A DNA stretch of 64,000 nucleotides from JAHRAW01 sp028066695 (GCA_963457535.1 OY734803.1:2170001-2234000); one strand, 5' to 3'. Numbered from the stretch's first letter, positions 42,074 to 51,492 are shown. Numbers and translations: made by a program. The notes: generated from the letters alone by a model not told the origin.

Positions 42074-43278
42074 TGCGCGCGCATGTTCGTGTCCGCTTTG
42101 CGCCGGCGCTGGTTGCGCTGCTCGCGGCGCTGCTCGCCGCCGGCTGCACATCCGGTGACGAGGAAGTTTTATGGGGCGTCTATCAGGAGCCGGTGCGCCC
42201 GGGCGCATTGCCGCGCGCGGCCGGCGCTTCGGAATTGACCGTGCTGTGGCGCAAGAGCCTCGGGCGCGGCGCCGAAAATGGCTACGCGATTTTGAAGCCG
42301 GCCTATGGCGCCGACGGCGTTTATGCGGCGAGCCGCCGCGGCATCTACAAATTGGACCCGGCGAGCGGCGCAACCATTTGGCGGCGCGAAGTGGATTCCG
42401 ACATTTTCTCCGGCGTTGGCATCGGCGAATCCATCGCCGCGGTCGCGCTGGACAACGGCGCACTGCTCGCCTTTGACTCCGCGTCCGGCGAATTGCGCTG
42501 GGAGTCGCCGCTCGGCCGGCAGTTCTCGGCGGTGCCGGTGGTCGGCAGCGGGCGCGTGGTCGCGCGCACCGCGAACGGCATGGTCATCGGCCTGTCGGCC
42601 GGCGCCGGCGAAGTGGTGTGGTCGCTGGAGCGCGCGGTGCCGGGCCTCAGCGTGCACGGCGACTCGGCGCCGCTGATAGAAGGCGACGCGGTTTTCGTCG
42701 GTTTGTCCAGCGGAAAATTGATCGCCAACAATGTCATCACCGGCCGCGAATACTGGGAGACCGAAGTGTCTTTCGCCAAAGGGCGCAACGAACTGGAGCG
42801 CCTGACCGATTCCGACGCCGCGCCGCTGATCGCCGCGACCACGCTCTACGCCGCGACCTACCAGGGCAATGTCGCCGCGCTGCGCCTGCAAAATGCGTCG
42901 GTCAAATGGAAGACCAAAATTTCCTCGCGCCTGCCGATGTCGCTCGGCGGCGGCCGCCTGGTGGTCACCAGCGAACTCGGCGACGTGGTCGCGCTGGACG
43001 CCGAAAGCGGCGAAATCGCATGGACGCAGGACGGCTTTCGCGGGCGCGGCATGAGCCGCCCGCTGGTGCTCGGCGAGCGCGTCGTGGTCGGCGATTCGGA
43101 CGGCAACATCTATTCGCTGGATTTGCGCGACGGCGCGCTGCTGGAGCGCCGCCGCGCGGTCAGCGGCGCGGTGGTCGCGCTGGTTCCCGGCGACGGGCAA
43201 TTCGCGGCGTTTTCCTCGCGCGGGCAGTTGAGCGCGCTGCGGCTGGAAGCCGCGCCGGGCGGCCTCAGCGCGAATTAG
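42073..43278 (+). CDS. bamB: outer membrane assembly lipoprotein BamB
   Basis: A 401-residue lipoprotein with a signal peptide ending in a lipobox (LLAAGC, Cys at about residue 25) and an eight-bladed PQQ-type beta-propeller. Repeats with the pattern LDPASGATIWRREV, FDSASGELRWESPL and LDAESGEIAWTQDG are clear. BamB is a subunit of the BAM complex that folds outer membrane proteins. The ATG at 42073 is preferred to the GTG one codon upstream. It lies between yfgM and der as in E. coli. Confidence 0.92.
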   Translation: MRAHVRVRFAPALVALLAALLAAGCTSGDEEVLWGVYQEPVRPGALPRAAGASELTVLWRKSLGRGAENGYAILKPAYGADGVYAASRRGIYKLDPASGATIWRREVDSDIFSGVGIGESIAAVALDNGALLAFDSASGELRWESPLGRQFSAVPVVGSGRVVARTANGMVIGLSAGAGEVVWSLERAVPGLSVHGDSAPLIEGDAVFVGLSSGKLIANNVITGREYWETEVSFAKGRNELERLTDSDAAPLIAATTLYAATYQGNVAALRLQNASVKWKTKISSRLPMSLGGGRLVVTSELGDVVALDAESGEIAWTQDGFRGRGMSRPLVLGERVVVGDSDGNIYSLDLRDGALLERRRAVSGAVVALVPGDGQFAAFSSRGQLSALRLEAAPGGLSAN

Positions 43279-43313
43279 CGCCTCCCCGGCCGCGCATGCG
43301 GCAGGCAACACCG

Positions 43314-44675
43314 ATGCTCCCGATACTCGCCCTGGTCGGCCGCCCGAATGTCGGCAAGTCCACGATGTTCAACCGCCTGACGCGCTCGCGCGACGCGATC
43401 GTGGACGACCTGCCGGGGGTGACGCGCGACCGCCTGTGCGGGCATGGCCGCGCCGGCGAAAAGAGTTTTCTCGCGGTTGATACCGGCGGCATTGAGGCCG
43501 GCGCCGACGGCGGCGCGCTTGGCGCGATGATCCGGCGGCAGGTGGAAGCCGCGCTGGACCAGGCGCAGGCGGTTTTGTTCATGGTGGACGCGCGCGACGG
43601 GCTGCTCGCGCAGGACCGCGAAATCGGCGCGCTGTTGCGGCGGCGCGGCGCGCGGGTGTTCGTGCTGGTCAATAAAAGCGAAGGGGTCGCGCCGGCCGCG
43701 GCCGCGGCCGAGTTTCAGGAGTTGGGACTGGGCGCGCCGTTTGCGGTCTCGGCGAAGCGCGGCGACGGCGTGGATGCATTGCTGGAGGCGGCGCTCGCCG
43801 AATACGCGCCGCAACCGCAAACACATATGCAAGTCGGAGACGGACCGCAAGTCCCGACCATCGCGCTCGCCGGCCGCCCGAATGTCGGCAAATCCACCCT
43901 CGCCAACCGCCTTATCGGCGAGGCGCGCATGCTGGTGGATGACGCGCCCGGGACCACGCGCGACAGCGTGCGCGTGCCGCTGTGCGCGGACGGCGAGCAA
44001 ATCCACCTGATAGACACCGCCGGCATGCGCCGCAAAGCGCGCGTCTCCGAGACGCTGGAAAAATTTTCCGTGGTCAAGGCATTGCAGGCGATCGGCGAGG
44101 CGCAGGTCGTGCTGCTGCTGCTGGACGCGAGCGGCGAAATCGGCGCGCAAGACGCGGCCATCGGCGGGCTGGTGGGCGAACTCGGGCGCTCCATGGTTTT
44201 GGTGGTGAACAAATGCGACCGCCTCGGCGCGCGGCAGCGCGAAAAAATCCGCGGCGAATTGGCGCGCAAACTTCCGTTCCTGCCGAACCCCGAGCGCGTG
44301 TTCATCTCGGCGCTGCGCGGCGACAACATCAAAGAGGTGCTGCCGGCCGCGATGCGCGCCTACCGCAGCGCGATGGCCGATTTCGCCACCTCGGGACTGA
44401 ACCGCGTTCTCGCCGCCGCGCTCGCGCGCACGCCGCCGCCGATGCACCAGCGGCGGCCGGTGCGTTTGAAGTTCGCGCATCAGGCCGGAAAGAATCCGCC
44501 GTGCATCGTCGTGCACGGAAGCCGCGCCGAAAAACTGGCGCCGAGTTACCGCCGCTATCTGGCGAATTGTTTTGCGCGTGCCTATTCGCTGCGCGGCACG
44601 CCGGTGCGGATCATTCCGCGCTCGGGCGAAAATCCCTACGAGGAAAAAGCCGGGCGGCGCAGGAAAAGGTCATAA
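43314..44675 (+). CDS. der: ribosome-associated GTPase Der
   Basis: A 453-residue double GTPase. The first G domain starts LALVGRPNVGKSTMFNRLTR with DLPGVTRDR and VNKSEG (an unusual G4, NKxE), the second starts IALAGRPNVGKSTLANRLIG with DTAGMRRKARV and VNKCD. A C-terminal KH-like domain follows (RLKFAHQAGKNPPCIVVHG). Der is needed for 50S ribosome maturation. ATG at 43314 gives the usual N-terminus; ATG at 43296 is six codons upstream. It ends this operon and converges on xseA with a 26-base gap. Confidence 0.95.
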   Translation: MLPILALVGRPNVGKSTMFNRLTRSRDAIVDDLPGVTRDRLCGHGRAGEKSFLAVDTGGIEAGADGGALGAMIRRQVEAALDQAQAVLFMVDARDGLLAQDREIGALLRRRGARVFVLVNKSEGVAPAAAAAEFQELGLGAPFAVSAKRGDGVDALLEAALAEYAPQPQTHMQVGDGPQVPTIALAGRPNVGKSTLANRLIGEARMLVDDAPGTTRDSVRVPLCADGEQIHLIDTAGMRRKARVSETLEKFSVVKALQAIGEAQVVLLLLDASGEIGAQDAAIGGLVGELGRSMVLVVNKCDRLGARQREKIRGELARKLPFLPNPERVFISALRGDNIKEVLPAAMRAYRSAMADFATSGLNRVLAAALARTPPPMHQRRPVRLKFAHQAGKNPPCIVVHGSRAEKLAPSYRRYLANCFARAYSLRGTPVRIIPRSGENPYEEKAGRRRKRS

Positions 44676-44701
44676 AAAGGCAGGCCGGTTCGGCGTCCGC
44701 G

Positions 44702-45994
44702 CTACTGCTTTGAAATCACCCGCCCGACCACGCATTCAAACCGCCCGCGTGCGACGCGCGCGGTCAGCACCTGTCCGCGCCGGGTCGCGGCCGCATCGGT
44801 GACCACCGCGCCGCGCCGCGCCTGCAGCACCGCGTAGCCGCGCTCCAGCGTTTGCGCCGGGCCCAGCAACTGCAGTTTCTGCGCGAGGTGTTCTATGTGC
44901 CGCGCGCGCGCCGCAATGCGCGCGGCCGCGCCGCGCAATCCGCCGCTCGCGCCGGCCAGCCGCCGCCGCGCGTCTTCCAGCGCGTGCCGCGGTGAATATT
45001 GCAGCAGCGCCGCCGTGCATTGCTGCAGCCGCAGGCGGCGCGCGTCAAAACGGCGCGCCGGATGCACCAGCCGCGCGGCCGCGTAATCAAGACGCTGGCG
45101 CAATGCGTCAATGCGCCGCTGCGCCTGCATGCGCAATGCGTCATGTGCGCGCGCGGCGTCGGCGCGAAGCCGCCCGGCGTTCGGCGTCGCCATCTCGGCC
45201 GCGGCGGTCGGCGTCGGCGCGCGCGCGTCGGCGGCGAGGTCGGAGATGGTGAAATCTATTTCATGCCCGACCGCGCTGATCAGCGGCAACTTGGAGGCGA
45301 AAACCGCGCGCGCCACCGCCTCGGTGTTGAACGCATGCAGGTCTTCAAACGAGCCGCCGCCGCGCGCCAGAATCAGCAGGTCGGTTTCGCGCCGCCGGTT
45401 GGCGAGGGCGAGCATTTCAACGATGCCGGCCGGCGCTTCCGCGCCCTGCACCGAGGTCGGATAGACCACCACACGCGCGAGCGGCCAGCGCCGCCGCAAG
45501 GTGACGCGGATGTCGTGCAGCGCCGCGCCGGCGGACGAGGTGATCACGCCGATGCGCGCCGGCGCGGCCGGCAACTCCTGTTTGTGGCGCGCGTCAAACA
45601 ATCCCTGTTCATCCAGTTTGCGCTTCAGCAGTTCAAATTCCCGCCGCAGCGCGCCTTCGCCGGCGTCTTCCAGGTAGGAGACCACCAACTGCAAATCGCC
45701 GCGCGCCTCGTAGAGGGAAACGCGCGCGCGCACCAGCGCGAGCATGCCGTCCGCCGGCCGGCACGGCAGGCGCCGCCGCCGCCCCGCGAACAGCGCGCAG
45801 CGAATCACCGAATCGCCTTCTTTCAGCGAGAAATAAAAATGCCCGGAAGGCGGCGCCGCGAGCGAGGAAATTTCGCCGCGCACCCAGATGTCGGCGTAGC
45901 CGGCTTCCAGCGATTCGCGCAACTCGCCGGTGAGTTGGCGGACGCCGTAGATTTCCCCGGAAAGCGCGGGGCTGTCGGTTGGTTTGATCGGCAT
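44702..45994 (-). CDS. xseA: exodeoxyribonuclease VII large subunit
   Basis: A 430-residue XseA. An N-terminal OB-fold (IWVRGEISSLAAPPSGHFYFS) is followed by the catalytic domain with ITSSAGAALHDI, ILARGGGSFEDLHAFN and SAVGHEIDFTISDLAAD-type segments, and a long helical region rich in Arg/Ala before the short C-terminal beta domain. With XseB it degrades single-stranded DNA in mismatch repair and recombination. xseB is not nearby. It is divergent from the small gene at 46081 across 86 bases. Confidence 0.93.
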   Translation of the reverse strand: MPIKPTDSPALSGEIYGVRQLTGELRESLEAGYADIWVRGEISSLAAPPSGHFYFSLKEGDSVIRCALFAGRRRRLPCRPADGMLALVRARVSLYEARGDLQLVVSYLEDAGEGALRREFELLKRKLDEQGLFDARHKQELPAAPARIGVITSSAGAALHDIRVTLRRRWPLARVVVYPTSVQGAEAPAGIVEMLALANRRRETDLLILARGGGSFEDLHAFNTEAVARAVFASKLPLISAVGHEIDFTISDLAADARAPTPTAAAEMATPNAGRLRADAARAHDALRMQAQRRIDALRQRLDYAAARLVHPARRFDARRLRLQQCTAALLQYSPRHALEDARRRLAGASGGLRGAAARIAARARHIEHLAQKLQLLGPAQTLERGYAVLQARRGAVVTDAAATRRGQVLTARVARGRFECVVGRVISKQ

Positions 45995-46080
45995 GGGAGC
46001 GGTTTCCGGCGGGATGGGGAAAGGAAAGGGCGGCGCGCGGCGCTTGGTAGTGTATATTTAACCGCGCCGGGCGGCAATGC

Positions 46081-46545
46081 ATGAACATATTTGTCATAGA
46101 CAAAAATCCGCGAACGGCCGCGCGGCAATTGTGCGACCGGCATGTCGTAAAGATGGCGCTGGAGACCGCGCAGATTCTCAGCGCCGTGGCGCATCAGAAA
46201 GGCTTTAATGCGCCCTACAAAATTTCCCACCAAAAACATCCGTGCACGATTTGGGCCGGAAAGTCATTCGGAAACTGGCGGTGGCTGGTCGCGCATGGGC
46301 TGGCGGTATGCGACGAATACACCCGGCGGTACGGCCGGACGCACAAGAGCCGCGAAGTGATCGCTTGGTGCGCGAGTTTGCCGGTTAAATTTGACCGCAA
46401 AAACCGCACGCCTTTTGTGCAGGCAATGCCGCCGCAATACCAAAATCCATGCGCGGTGACCGCCTACCGGGCGTATTACCGCGGCGAGAAAGCCCGCTTT
46501 GCAACCTGGAAATCGGAGACCCCGAAGTGGTGGCGCGCGCCATGA
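46081..46545 (+). CDS. small conserved protein of a phage-associated type
   Basis: A 154-residue soluble protein. It begins MNIFVIDKNPRTAARQLCD and continues RHVVKMALETAQILSAVAHQ, then HPCTIWAGKSFGNWRWL and CDEYTRRYGRTHKS, ending AYYRGEKARFATWK. Proteins of this pattern occur in phages and some bacteria; part of the layout (L-x-D/C-x-H near the N-terminus and a Trp/Tyr-rich C-terminus) recalls pyrimidine-dimer glycosylases of the DenV type, but I cannot confirm homology. AT-rich TGTATATTTA upstream may hold its promoter (TATATT at 46053). It separates xseA from the rpsP operon. Confidence 0.6.
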   Translation: MNIFVIDKNPRTAARQLCDRHVVKMALETAQILSAVAHQKGFNAPYKISHQKHPCTIWAGKSFGNWRWLVAHGLAVCDEYTRRYGRTHKSREVIAWCASLPVKFDRKNRTPFVQAMPPQYQNPCAVTAYRAYYRGEKARFATWKSETPKWWRAP

Positions 46546-46621
46546 AACCGGCGGCATTTTCCGCCCCCCTTTTGCCGGCGTTCCGGCCGATTTCATCCGG
46601 CCCGCCGCGGGCCGCCGATGA

Positions 46622-46630
46622 TGGTATAAT
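46622..46630 (+). promoter_or_regulatory. extended -10 promoter of the rpsP operon
   Basis: TGGTATAAT (TGn plus consensus TATAAT), 38 bases before the rpsP ATG. No -35 is visible. Position and strength suit a ribosomal protein operon. Confidence 0.65.
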
Positions 46631-46668
46631 GGCGGTTTAACCCAGCACAACCGGAGACTCATCCGAAC

Positions 46669-47127
46669 ATGGTAACCATTCGCCTTTCCCGCGGCGGCTC
46701 CAAGCGGCGGCCGTTTTATTCCATCCTGGTGGCCGACCACCGCCGCTCGGCGCGCGGGCGCTTTATCGAGCGCATCGGCTTCTACAACCCGATTGCCGGC
46801 GGCGCCGAGCAAAAACTGCGCATAGACGCCGCGCGCGTGGAACACTGGGTCGGCCGCGGCGCGCAGCCGAGCGAGCGGGTCAAGCAACTGCTCCGCCAAA
46901 TGAGCGCGCCGGCCTCGGAAAAACGGGCAAAACCGAAGAAACTCTCGCGGCAGGCGAAAGCGGCGCGCGCCGAGAAGGCCGCGCAGGCGGAAAAAGCGGC
47001 GCAAGAGGGAACGCCGGACGCGCCGGAGAATCCGGAGGAGGAGGCGAAACCGGCGCAAGAGGCGCAGCCGGAAAAATCTCCGGAAAAAGCCGATGACGCA
47101 GCAGACAAACCCGGCGACGACGACTGA
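46669..47127 (+). CDS. rpsP: 30S ribosomal protein S16 with long charged C-terminal tail
   Basis: A 152-residue protein. Residues 1-82 are a normal S16 (VTIRLSRGGSKRRPFYSILV, GRFIERIGFYNP, RVEHWVGRGAQPSERVKQLL). From about residue 85 to the end there is a 70-residue low-complexity tail of Ala, Lys, Glu and Pro, ending in acidic DKPGDDD. Most S16 proteins are 80-90 residues, so the extension is unusual; it is basic near the body and acidic at the tip. The last 35 bases overlap the rimM start. It leads the rpsP-rimM-trmD-rplS operon. Confidence 0.93.
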   Translation: MVTIRLSRGGSKRRPFYSILVADHRRSARGRFIERIGFYNPIAGGAEQKLRIDAARVEHWVGRGAQPSERVKQLLRQMSAPASEKRAKPKKLSRQAKAARAEKAAQAEKAAQEGTPDAPENPEEEAKPAQEAQPEKSPEKADDAADKPGDDD

Positions 47128-47668
47128 AACGGCGCGCGCCCGGCCGGAGGAGCCGCTGCTGGTCGGCCGCGTTTGCGGCCTGCACGGCGTGCGCGGCTGG
47201 ATCAAAGTGTTTTCCTACATGCGTCCCCCCGAAGAAATTTTGCAATACGAGCGCTGGCTGCTGGCGCCGCCGCGCGCGCATGCCTGGCGAAGCGTCCGAG
47301 TCGCGGAGGCGCGCGCACAAGGCCGGCAACTTCTCGCCAAACTCGCCGGCATTGATACGCGCGACGCGGCCGAAGAATTTTCCGGCGTTCGCATCGCATT
47401 GCGCCCGGCGCAACTGCCGCCGCCGGCCGCCGGCGAATATTATTGGAGCGACCTGATCGGCATGCGCGTGGTCAACCGCGAAGGCGTGCTGCTCGGGCGG
47501 GTCGACCACCTGCTCGAGACCGGCGCCAACGACGTGCTCGCGCTCGCGCGCGACGGCGCGCATGGCGGCGAAAACAATCTGCGCCTGCTGCCGTGGGGCG
47601 AGGGCGTGGTGGACAAAGTGGACGCGGCCGGCAAGTGCATTCATGTGAACTGGGACGCGGAACAATGA
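47093..47668 (+). CDS. rimM: 16S rRNA processing protein RimM
   Basis: A 191-residue RimM. The N-terminal barrel starts LLVGRVCGLHGVRGWIKVFS, and the PRC-like barrel includes YYWSDLIGMRVVNREGVLLG and ETGANDVLAL. It binds S19 and helps assemble the 30S head. The first ~20 residues (Thr/Ala-rich) are not conserved, but no later plausible start exists before the conserved LVGRV, so the 35-nt overlap with rpsP appears real. Its stop overlaps trmD by 4 nt. Confidence 0.92.
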   Translation: MTQQTNPATTTETARARPEEPLLVGRVCGLHGVRGWIKVFSYMRPPEEILQYERWLLAPPRAHAWRSVRVAEARAQGRQLLAKLAGIDTRDAAEEFSGVRIALRPAQLPPPAAGEYYWSDLIGMRVVNREGVLLGRVDHLLETGANDVLALARDGAHGGENNLRLLPWGEGVVDKVDAAGKCIHVNWDAEQ

Positions 47669-48444
47669 CGGAAACGACGGCGACCCGCGCTGCCATGCAT
47701 ATTTCGGTGGTGACGATTTTCCCGCGCATGTTTGACGCGGTGACCGAGCACGGAATCTGCGCGCGCGCGATTGAAAAAGGCGCGCTGCGGGTGCGCTGCT
47801 GGGACCCGCGCGACTTTACCGACGACCGCCGCCGCGCGGCCGATGACCGGCCTTACGGCGGCGGCCCCGGCATGCTGATGAAGCCGGCGCCGCTGGCGCG
47901 CGCGATTGACGCCGCGCAAGATGAGTCAGACGAAACCGCGCCGGTGGTCTATCTGTCGCCGCAGGGCGAGCGGCTGACGCAGGCGCTGCTGGCCGAGTTT
48001 GCCGAAATGCCGCGCGTGATTTTTTTGGCCGGGCGCTACCAAGGCGTCGACCAGCGCGTCATCGACAGCCGCGTCGACCGCGAAGTGTCGCTCGGCGACT
48101 ATGTGCTGGCCGGCGGCGAACTCGCCGCGATGGTGCTGATAGAAGGCGTCGCGCGCCTGCTGCCCGGCGTGCTCGGCAACGAGTTGTCGGCGCGGCAGGA
48201 TTCCTTCGCCGGCGAATTGCTGGATTGCCCGCAATACACCCGCCCGGAAGTTTTTGAAGGGCGCGAAGTGCCGGCGGTGCTGCTCAGCGGCGACCACGCC
48301 GAAGTGCGGCGCTGGCGCATGCAGCAGGCGCTGCGCCGCACGCGCGAGCGCCGCCCGGACCTGCTCGCCGGGCGCGCGCCCCTTGAAAATTTTCGCGCGC
48401 AAACCGAATCATCCAACGCGTATCAACCGGAGAAAAAATCATGA
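47665..48444 (+). CDS. trmD: tRNA (guanine-37-N1)-methyltransferase
   Basis: A 259-residue SPOUT-class methylase. The N-terminus ISVVTIFPRMFDAVTEHGI, PYGGGPGMLMKP, and the knot segments VIFLAGRYQGVDQRVID and SLGDYVLAGGELAAMVLIEG are diagnostic. It methylates G37 of tRNAs to prevent frameshifting. The ATG at 47665 adds ten residues before the conserved start at Met-His-Ile (47695), which is an alternative. It overlaps rimM and rplS by 4 nt each. Confidence 0.95.
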   Translation: MTETTATRAAMHISVVTIFPRMFDAVTEHGICARAIEKGALRVRCWDPRDFTDDRRRAADDRPYGGGPGMLMKPAPLARAIDAAQDESDETAPVVYLSPQGERLTQALLAEFAEMPRVIFLAGRYQGVDQRVIDSRVDREVSLGDYVLAGGELAAMVLIEGVARLLPGVLGNELSARQDSFAGELLDCPQYTRPEVFEGREVPAVLLSGDHAEVRRWRMQQALRRTRERRPDLLAGRAPLENFRAQTESSNAYQPEKKS

Positions 48445-48791
48445 CGAACATTATCGAACAGCTTGAAAGCGAGCAACTCAAAACCGACCTGCCCGCATTC
48501 GCGCCCGGCGACAGCGTGCGCGTGCAGGTGCGCGTCAAGGAGGGCAGCCGCGAGCGCCTGCAGGCGTATGAGGGCGTGGTCATCGCCAAAAAAAACCGCG
48601 GGCTCAACTCCTCTTTCACCGTGCGCAAAGTCGCCGGGTTTGACGCGGTGGAGCGCGTCTTCCAGTCGCACAGTCCGGCGATCGCCTCGGTGGAGGTGCT
48701 GCGCCGCGGCGATGTGCGCCGCGCAAAGTTGTATTACCTGCGCGGGCGCACCGGAAAAGCCGCGCGCATCAAGGAGAAGGTGCGCGGATAA
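48441..48791 (+). CDS. rplS: 50S ribosomal protein L19
   Basis: A 116-residue L19: NIIEQLESEQLKTDLPAFAPGD-type start, VRVKEGSRERLQAYEGVVIAKK, and C-terminal KLYYLRGRTGKAARIKEK. It sits at the 30S-50S interface. The ATG at 48441 overlaps trmD and is preceded by CGGAGAAAA as ribosome-binding site. It ends the canonical four-gene operon, though the next gene starts only 7 bases later. Confidence 0.96.
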   Translation: MTNIIEQLESEQLKTDLPAFAPGDSVRVQVRVKEGSRERLQAYEGVVIAKKNRGLNSSFTVRKVAGFDAVERVFQSHSPAIASVEVLRRGDVRRAKLYYLRGRTGKAARIKEKVRG

Positions 48792-48798
48792 GTCCGCG

Positions 48799-50625
48799 AT
48801 GAGCGGCGAGTCGGAGGCGCGCGCGGCGCGGCGCCGCATCGCGCGCCTCGGCGCGCTGTGCGGAATGCTCTGCCTCGGCGCGCCGGCCGCGGCGAGCGAA
48901 GCCGAGCCGTCCTCTTACGCCGCCGAACTCGCCGGCGTGGAAAACCTGTTGCGCGCGAACACGCTCGGCCTGGCGCAGGATGTGCTGGAAACGCGCGGGC
49001 CGCCGCGGCAGCCGACCGCCGAGTGGAGCGAGTGGGAGCGGCGGTTGTGGAGCATCTACCGCCTGGGCGGCCAGTGGGAAAAACTGCGGGAGCGCGTACG
49101 CGAACTGCCGCCGGATTTTCCGGCGGAGATTCTCCGCGAGGCAAAACTGCAGGAAATCGCCGCGCTTGGCGCGTTGCGCCGCGGCAAAGACGCGCGCGCC
49201 GAAATTCGCGCCGGGCTGCTGTCGGACGAGCCGGAAGCGCACAAGCGCGCGCTGCGCCGCGCACTGATCGCCGCCTACCTCGCCGACGATTTGCTGGACG
49301 AGGCGCGCGCGGCGATGGAATATTTTCAGCGCGACTACGGCCCGCGCGAGCCCGAGTGGCTGCTGCTGCGCGCCGGCGTATTGCTGCGTTCCGGAGACGC
49401 CGAAGCCGCGGCGAGTTTGCTCGCACCGTTGGACCGCCCGCGCGCGCGGCTGCTGCGGCTGTATGCGCGGCTGCGCGCCGGCGCGATTCCGCCGAAGCAG
49501 GCGGCGATGGAGGCGCGCGAGTTGCTGCGCGCGCCGCATGCCGAGCCGATCAAGCGCGACATTCTCGCGGTCATCGCGCATGTGAATTCGCGCAATCCGG
49601 CCGCGCGCGCCGCCGCGCTGGAGCGCTACCTGCTGACGCCGCCCGCGCCGGCCGGGCAAGAGAGCGGCCTCTACCCGAATTTCACCGCCGCCGATTTGCT
49701 CGCCGCATACGGCGAGTTCGCGCGCGAGCAGGCCAACGCCGCCGGCCTGCTGGTCGGCGAAGAGGAGCGCTGGCTGGAGCACGCGCAGGGCCTGCCGGAA
49801 AAATCGAACATCACGCGCGCCGCCTGGTTCGCGCACATCGCCGCGCAACTCGCCGCGGCCGGCGAAGCGGACTCGCCGCTGCGCACGCGCGCGATTGACG
49901 GATACACCGGCGTGCTGATAGCGGTAAAACGCACCGGCCTGATTGCCGAGATGTTCGGCGAAGACGCGCCGCTCGGCCGCCTGCGCCTCGGCGGCGCGGC
50001 CGGGTTGCGCCTTTCCACCGACGCGCTGGAGCGCGGCGACATTCCGCTCGCCTCCGAGGCCAACGCCAGTTTGTCCGAATTGCCGTCCGGCGTGGAGCGC
50101 CGCGAATGGCTGCTGCATGCCGGGCGCATAGATATTTTTGCCGGGCGCTACCGGCGCGGCGCGGTGAAACTGAACGAGTGGATAGAGTCTTTCGAGCAAC
50201 TCACGCCGAAGCAGGCCGACAAAGTGCTGAAGCCGGTGTTTGATTTGCAAACCGCCGGCCGCCACGAACTCGCGCTGGTGCTGCTGCGCCGCATTGAAGA
50301 GCGCGCGCCGCCGGGAAAACAGACGCGCGAACTCGCCTATTGGACCGCCGAATCGCATGCCGGCCGCGGCGACCACCGCCGCGCGGCCAGTTTGTTTTTG
50401 CAGTCGGCGATGCAGAAATTCGACGGCTTGGACCCATGGGGCGAGGCCTCGCGCTTTCGCGCGGCCGAGGCGCTGATAGAGGCGGGATTCTCCGCCGACG
50501 CGCGCGTCCTGCTGGAAGGCATGCTGTCGCGCGCCGCCGAGCCGGCGCGCCGCGACGCCATTCGAAAAAAACTGCAGCAACTCTGGCTGCTGCAGTCCGA
50601 TTCGCAGCCGCCGCAGGATGACTGA
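48799..50625 (+). CDS. secreted alpha-helical repeat (TPR-like) protein
   Basis: A 608-residue protein with an N-terminal signal-like segment (LGALCGMLCLGAPAAASEAE; AxA site) and then continuous helix-turn-helix repeats rich in Ala, Leu, Arg and Glu, resembling degenerate TPR or Sel1-type arrays. No catalytic motif is visible. I do not recognise a named family. It is likely periplasmic and may scaffold envelope complexes. The ATG at 48799 is 7 bases after rplS and its 3' end overlaps xerD by 8 nt, so it is expressed from the ribosomal protein operon or an internal promoter. Confidence 0.65.
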   Translation: MSGESEARAARRRIARLGALCGMLCLGAPAAASEAEPSSYAAELAGVENLLRANTLGLAQDVLETRGPPRQPTAEWSEWERRLWSIYRLGGQWEKLRERVRELPPDFPAEILREAKLQEIAALGALRRGKDARAEIRAGLLSDEPEAHKRALRRALIAAYLADDLLDEARAAMEYFQRDYGPREPEWLLLRAGVLLRSGDAEAAASLLAPLDRPRARLLRLYARLRAGAIPPKQAAMEARELLRAPHAEPIKRDILAVIAHVNSRNPAARAAALERYLLTPPAPAGQESGLYPNFTAADLLAAYGEFAREQANAAGLLVGEEERWLEHAQGLPEKSNITRAAWFAHIAAQLAAAGEADSPLRTRAIDGYTGVLIAVKRTGLIAEMFGEDAPLGRLRLGGAAGLRLSTDALERGDIPLASEANASLSELPSGVERREWLLHAGRIDIFAGRYRRGAVKLNEWIESFEQLTPKQADKVLKPVFDLQTAGRHELALVLLRRIEERAPPGKQTRELAYWTAESHAGRGDHRRAASLFLQSAMQKFDGLDPWGEASRFRAAEALIEAGFSADARVLLEGMLSRAAEPARRDAIRKKLQQLWLLQSDSQPPQDD

Positions 50626-51492
50626 CGCGCAGCGCAAACTCCTGGACGCGTTTCTCGACGAGGCCTGGCTGCAGGACGGACTCAGCGACAACACGCTCGC
50701 CGCATACCGCAGCGACCTGCAAAAATTCGCCGACTGGCTGCGGCCGCGCGGGCGCGGATTGGCCGACGCCGACGCCGACTTGGTGCGGCAGTTTGTCGGC
50801 GCGCATGCCGGGCGCAGCGGCGCGCGCGCGCTGTCCGCGCTGAAGCGTTTTTACCGCCATGCGGCCGCGTCGGGCGCGGTCGCCGCCGACCCGTGCGCCG
50901 ACGCGCGCGCGCCGGCGGCCGATAAAACGCTGCCGAAGACCCTGTCCGAAAACGAAGTGGACGCGCTGCTGGAATCGCCCGGCGGCGGCGACCTCGGGCT
51001 GCGCGACCGCGCGATGCTGGAGACCGCATACGCCACCGGCCTGCGCGTCAGCGAATTGGTCGGCCTGCAGTTGCGCCAACTGGACCTCGCCGCCGGCTGC
51101 TGCAAGGTCACCGGCAAAGGCGGCAAGGAGCGCCTGACGCCGCTCGGCGAGCAGGCGCTAGATTGGCTCGGCCGGTACTTGGCGCAGTCCCGCCCGGCGC
51201 TGCTCGGCCGCCGCCAGAGCGAGGCGGTGTTTGTCACCCGCCGCGGGCGCGCGATGACCCGCCAGGCGTTCTGGCACAACCTCCGCGGCCACGCATTGCG
51301 CGCCGGCATTCGCGCGCCGCTGTCGCCGCACACCCTGCGCCACGCGTTCGCCACCCACCTGCTAAACCACGGCGCCGACCTGCGCAGCCTGCAGTTGCTG
51401 CTCGGTCATTCCAGTTTGTCCACCACGCAAATCTACACGCATGTCGCCGCCGAACGCCTGAAAACGCTGCACCGGCGGCATCACCCGCGCGG

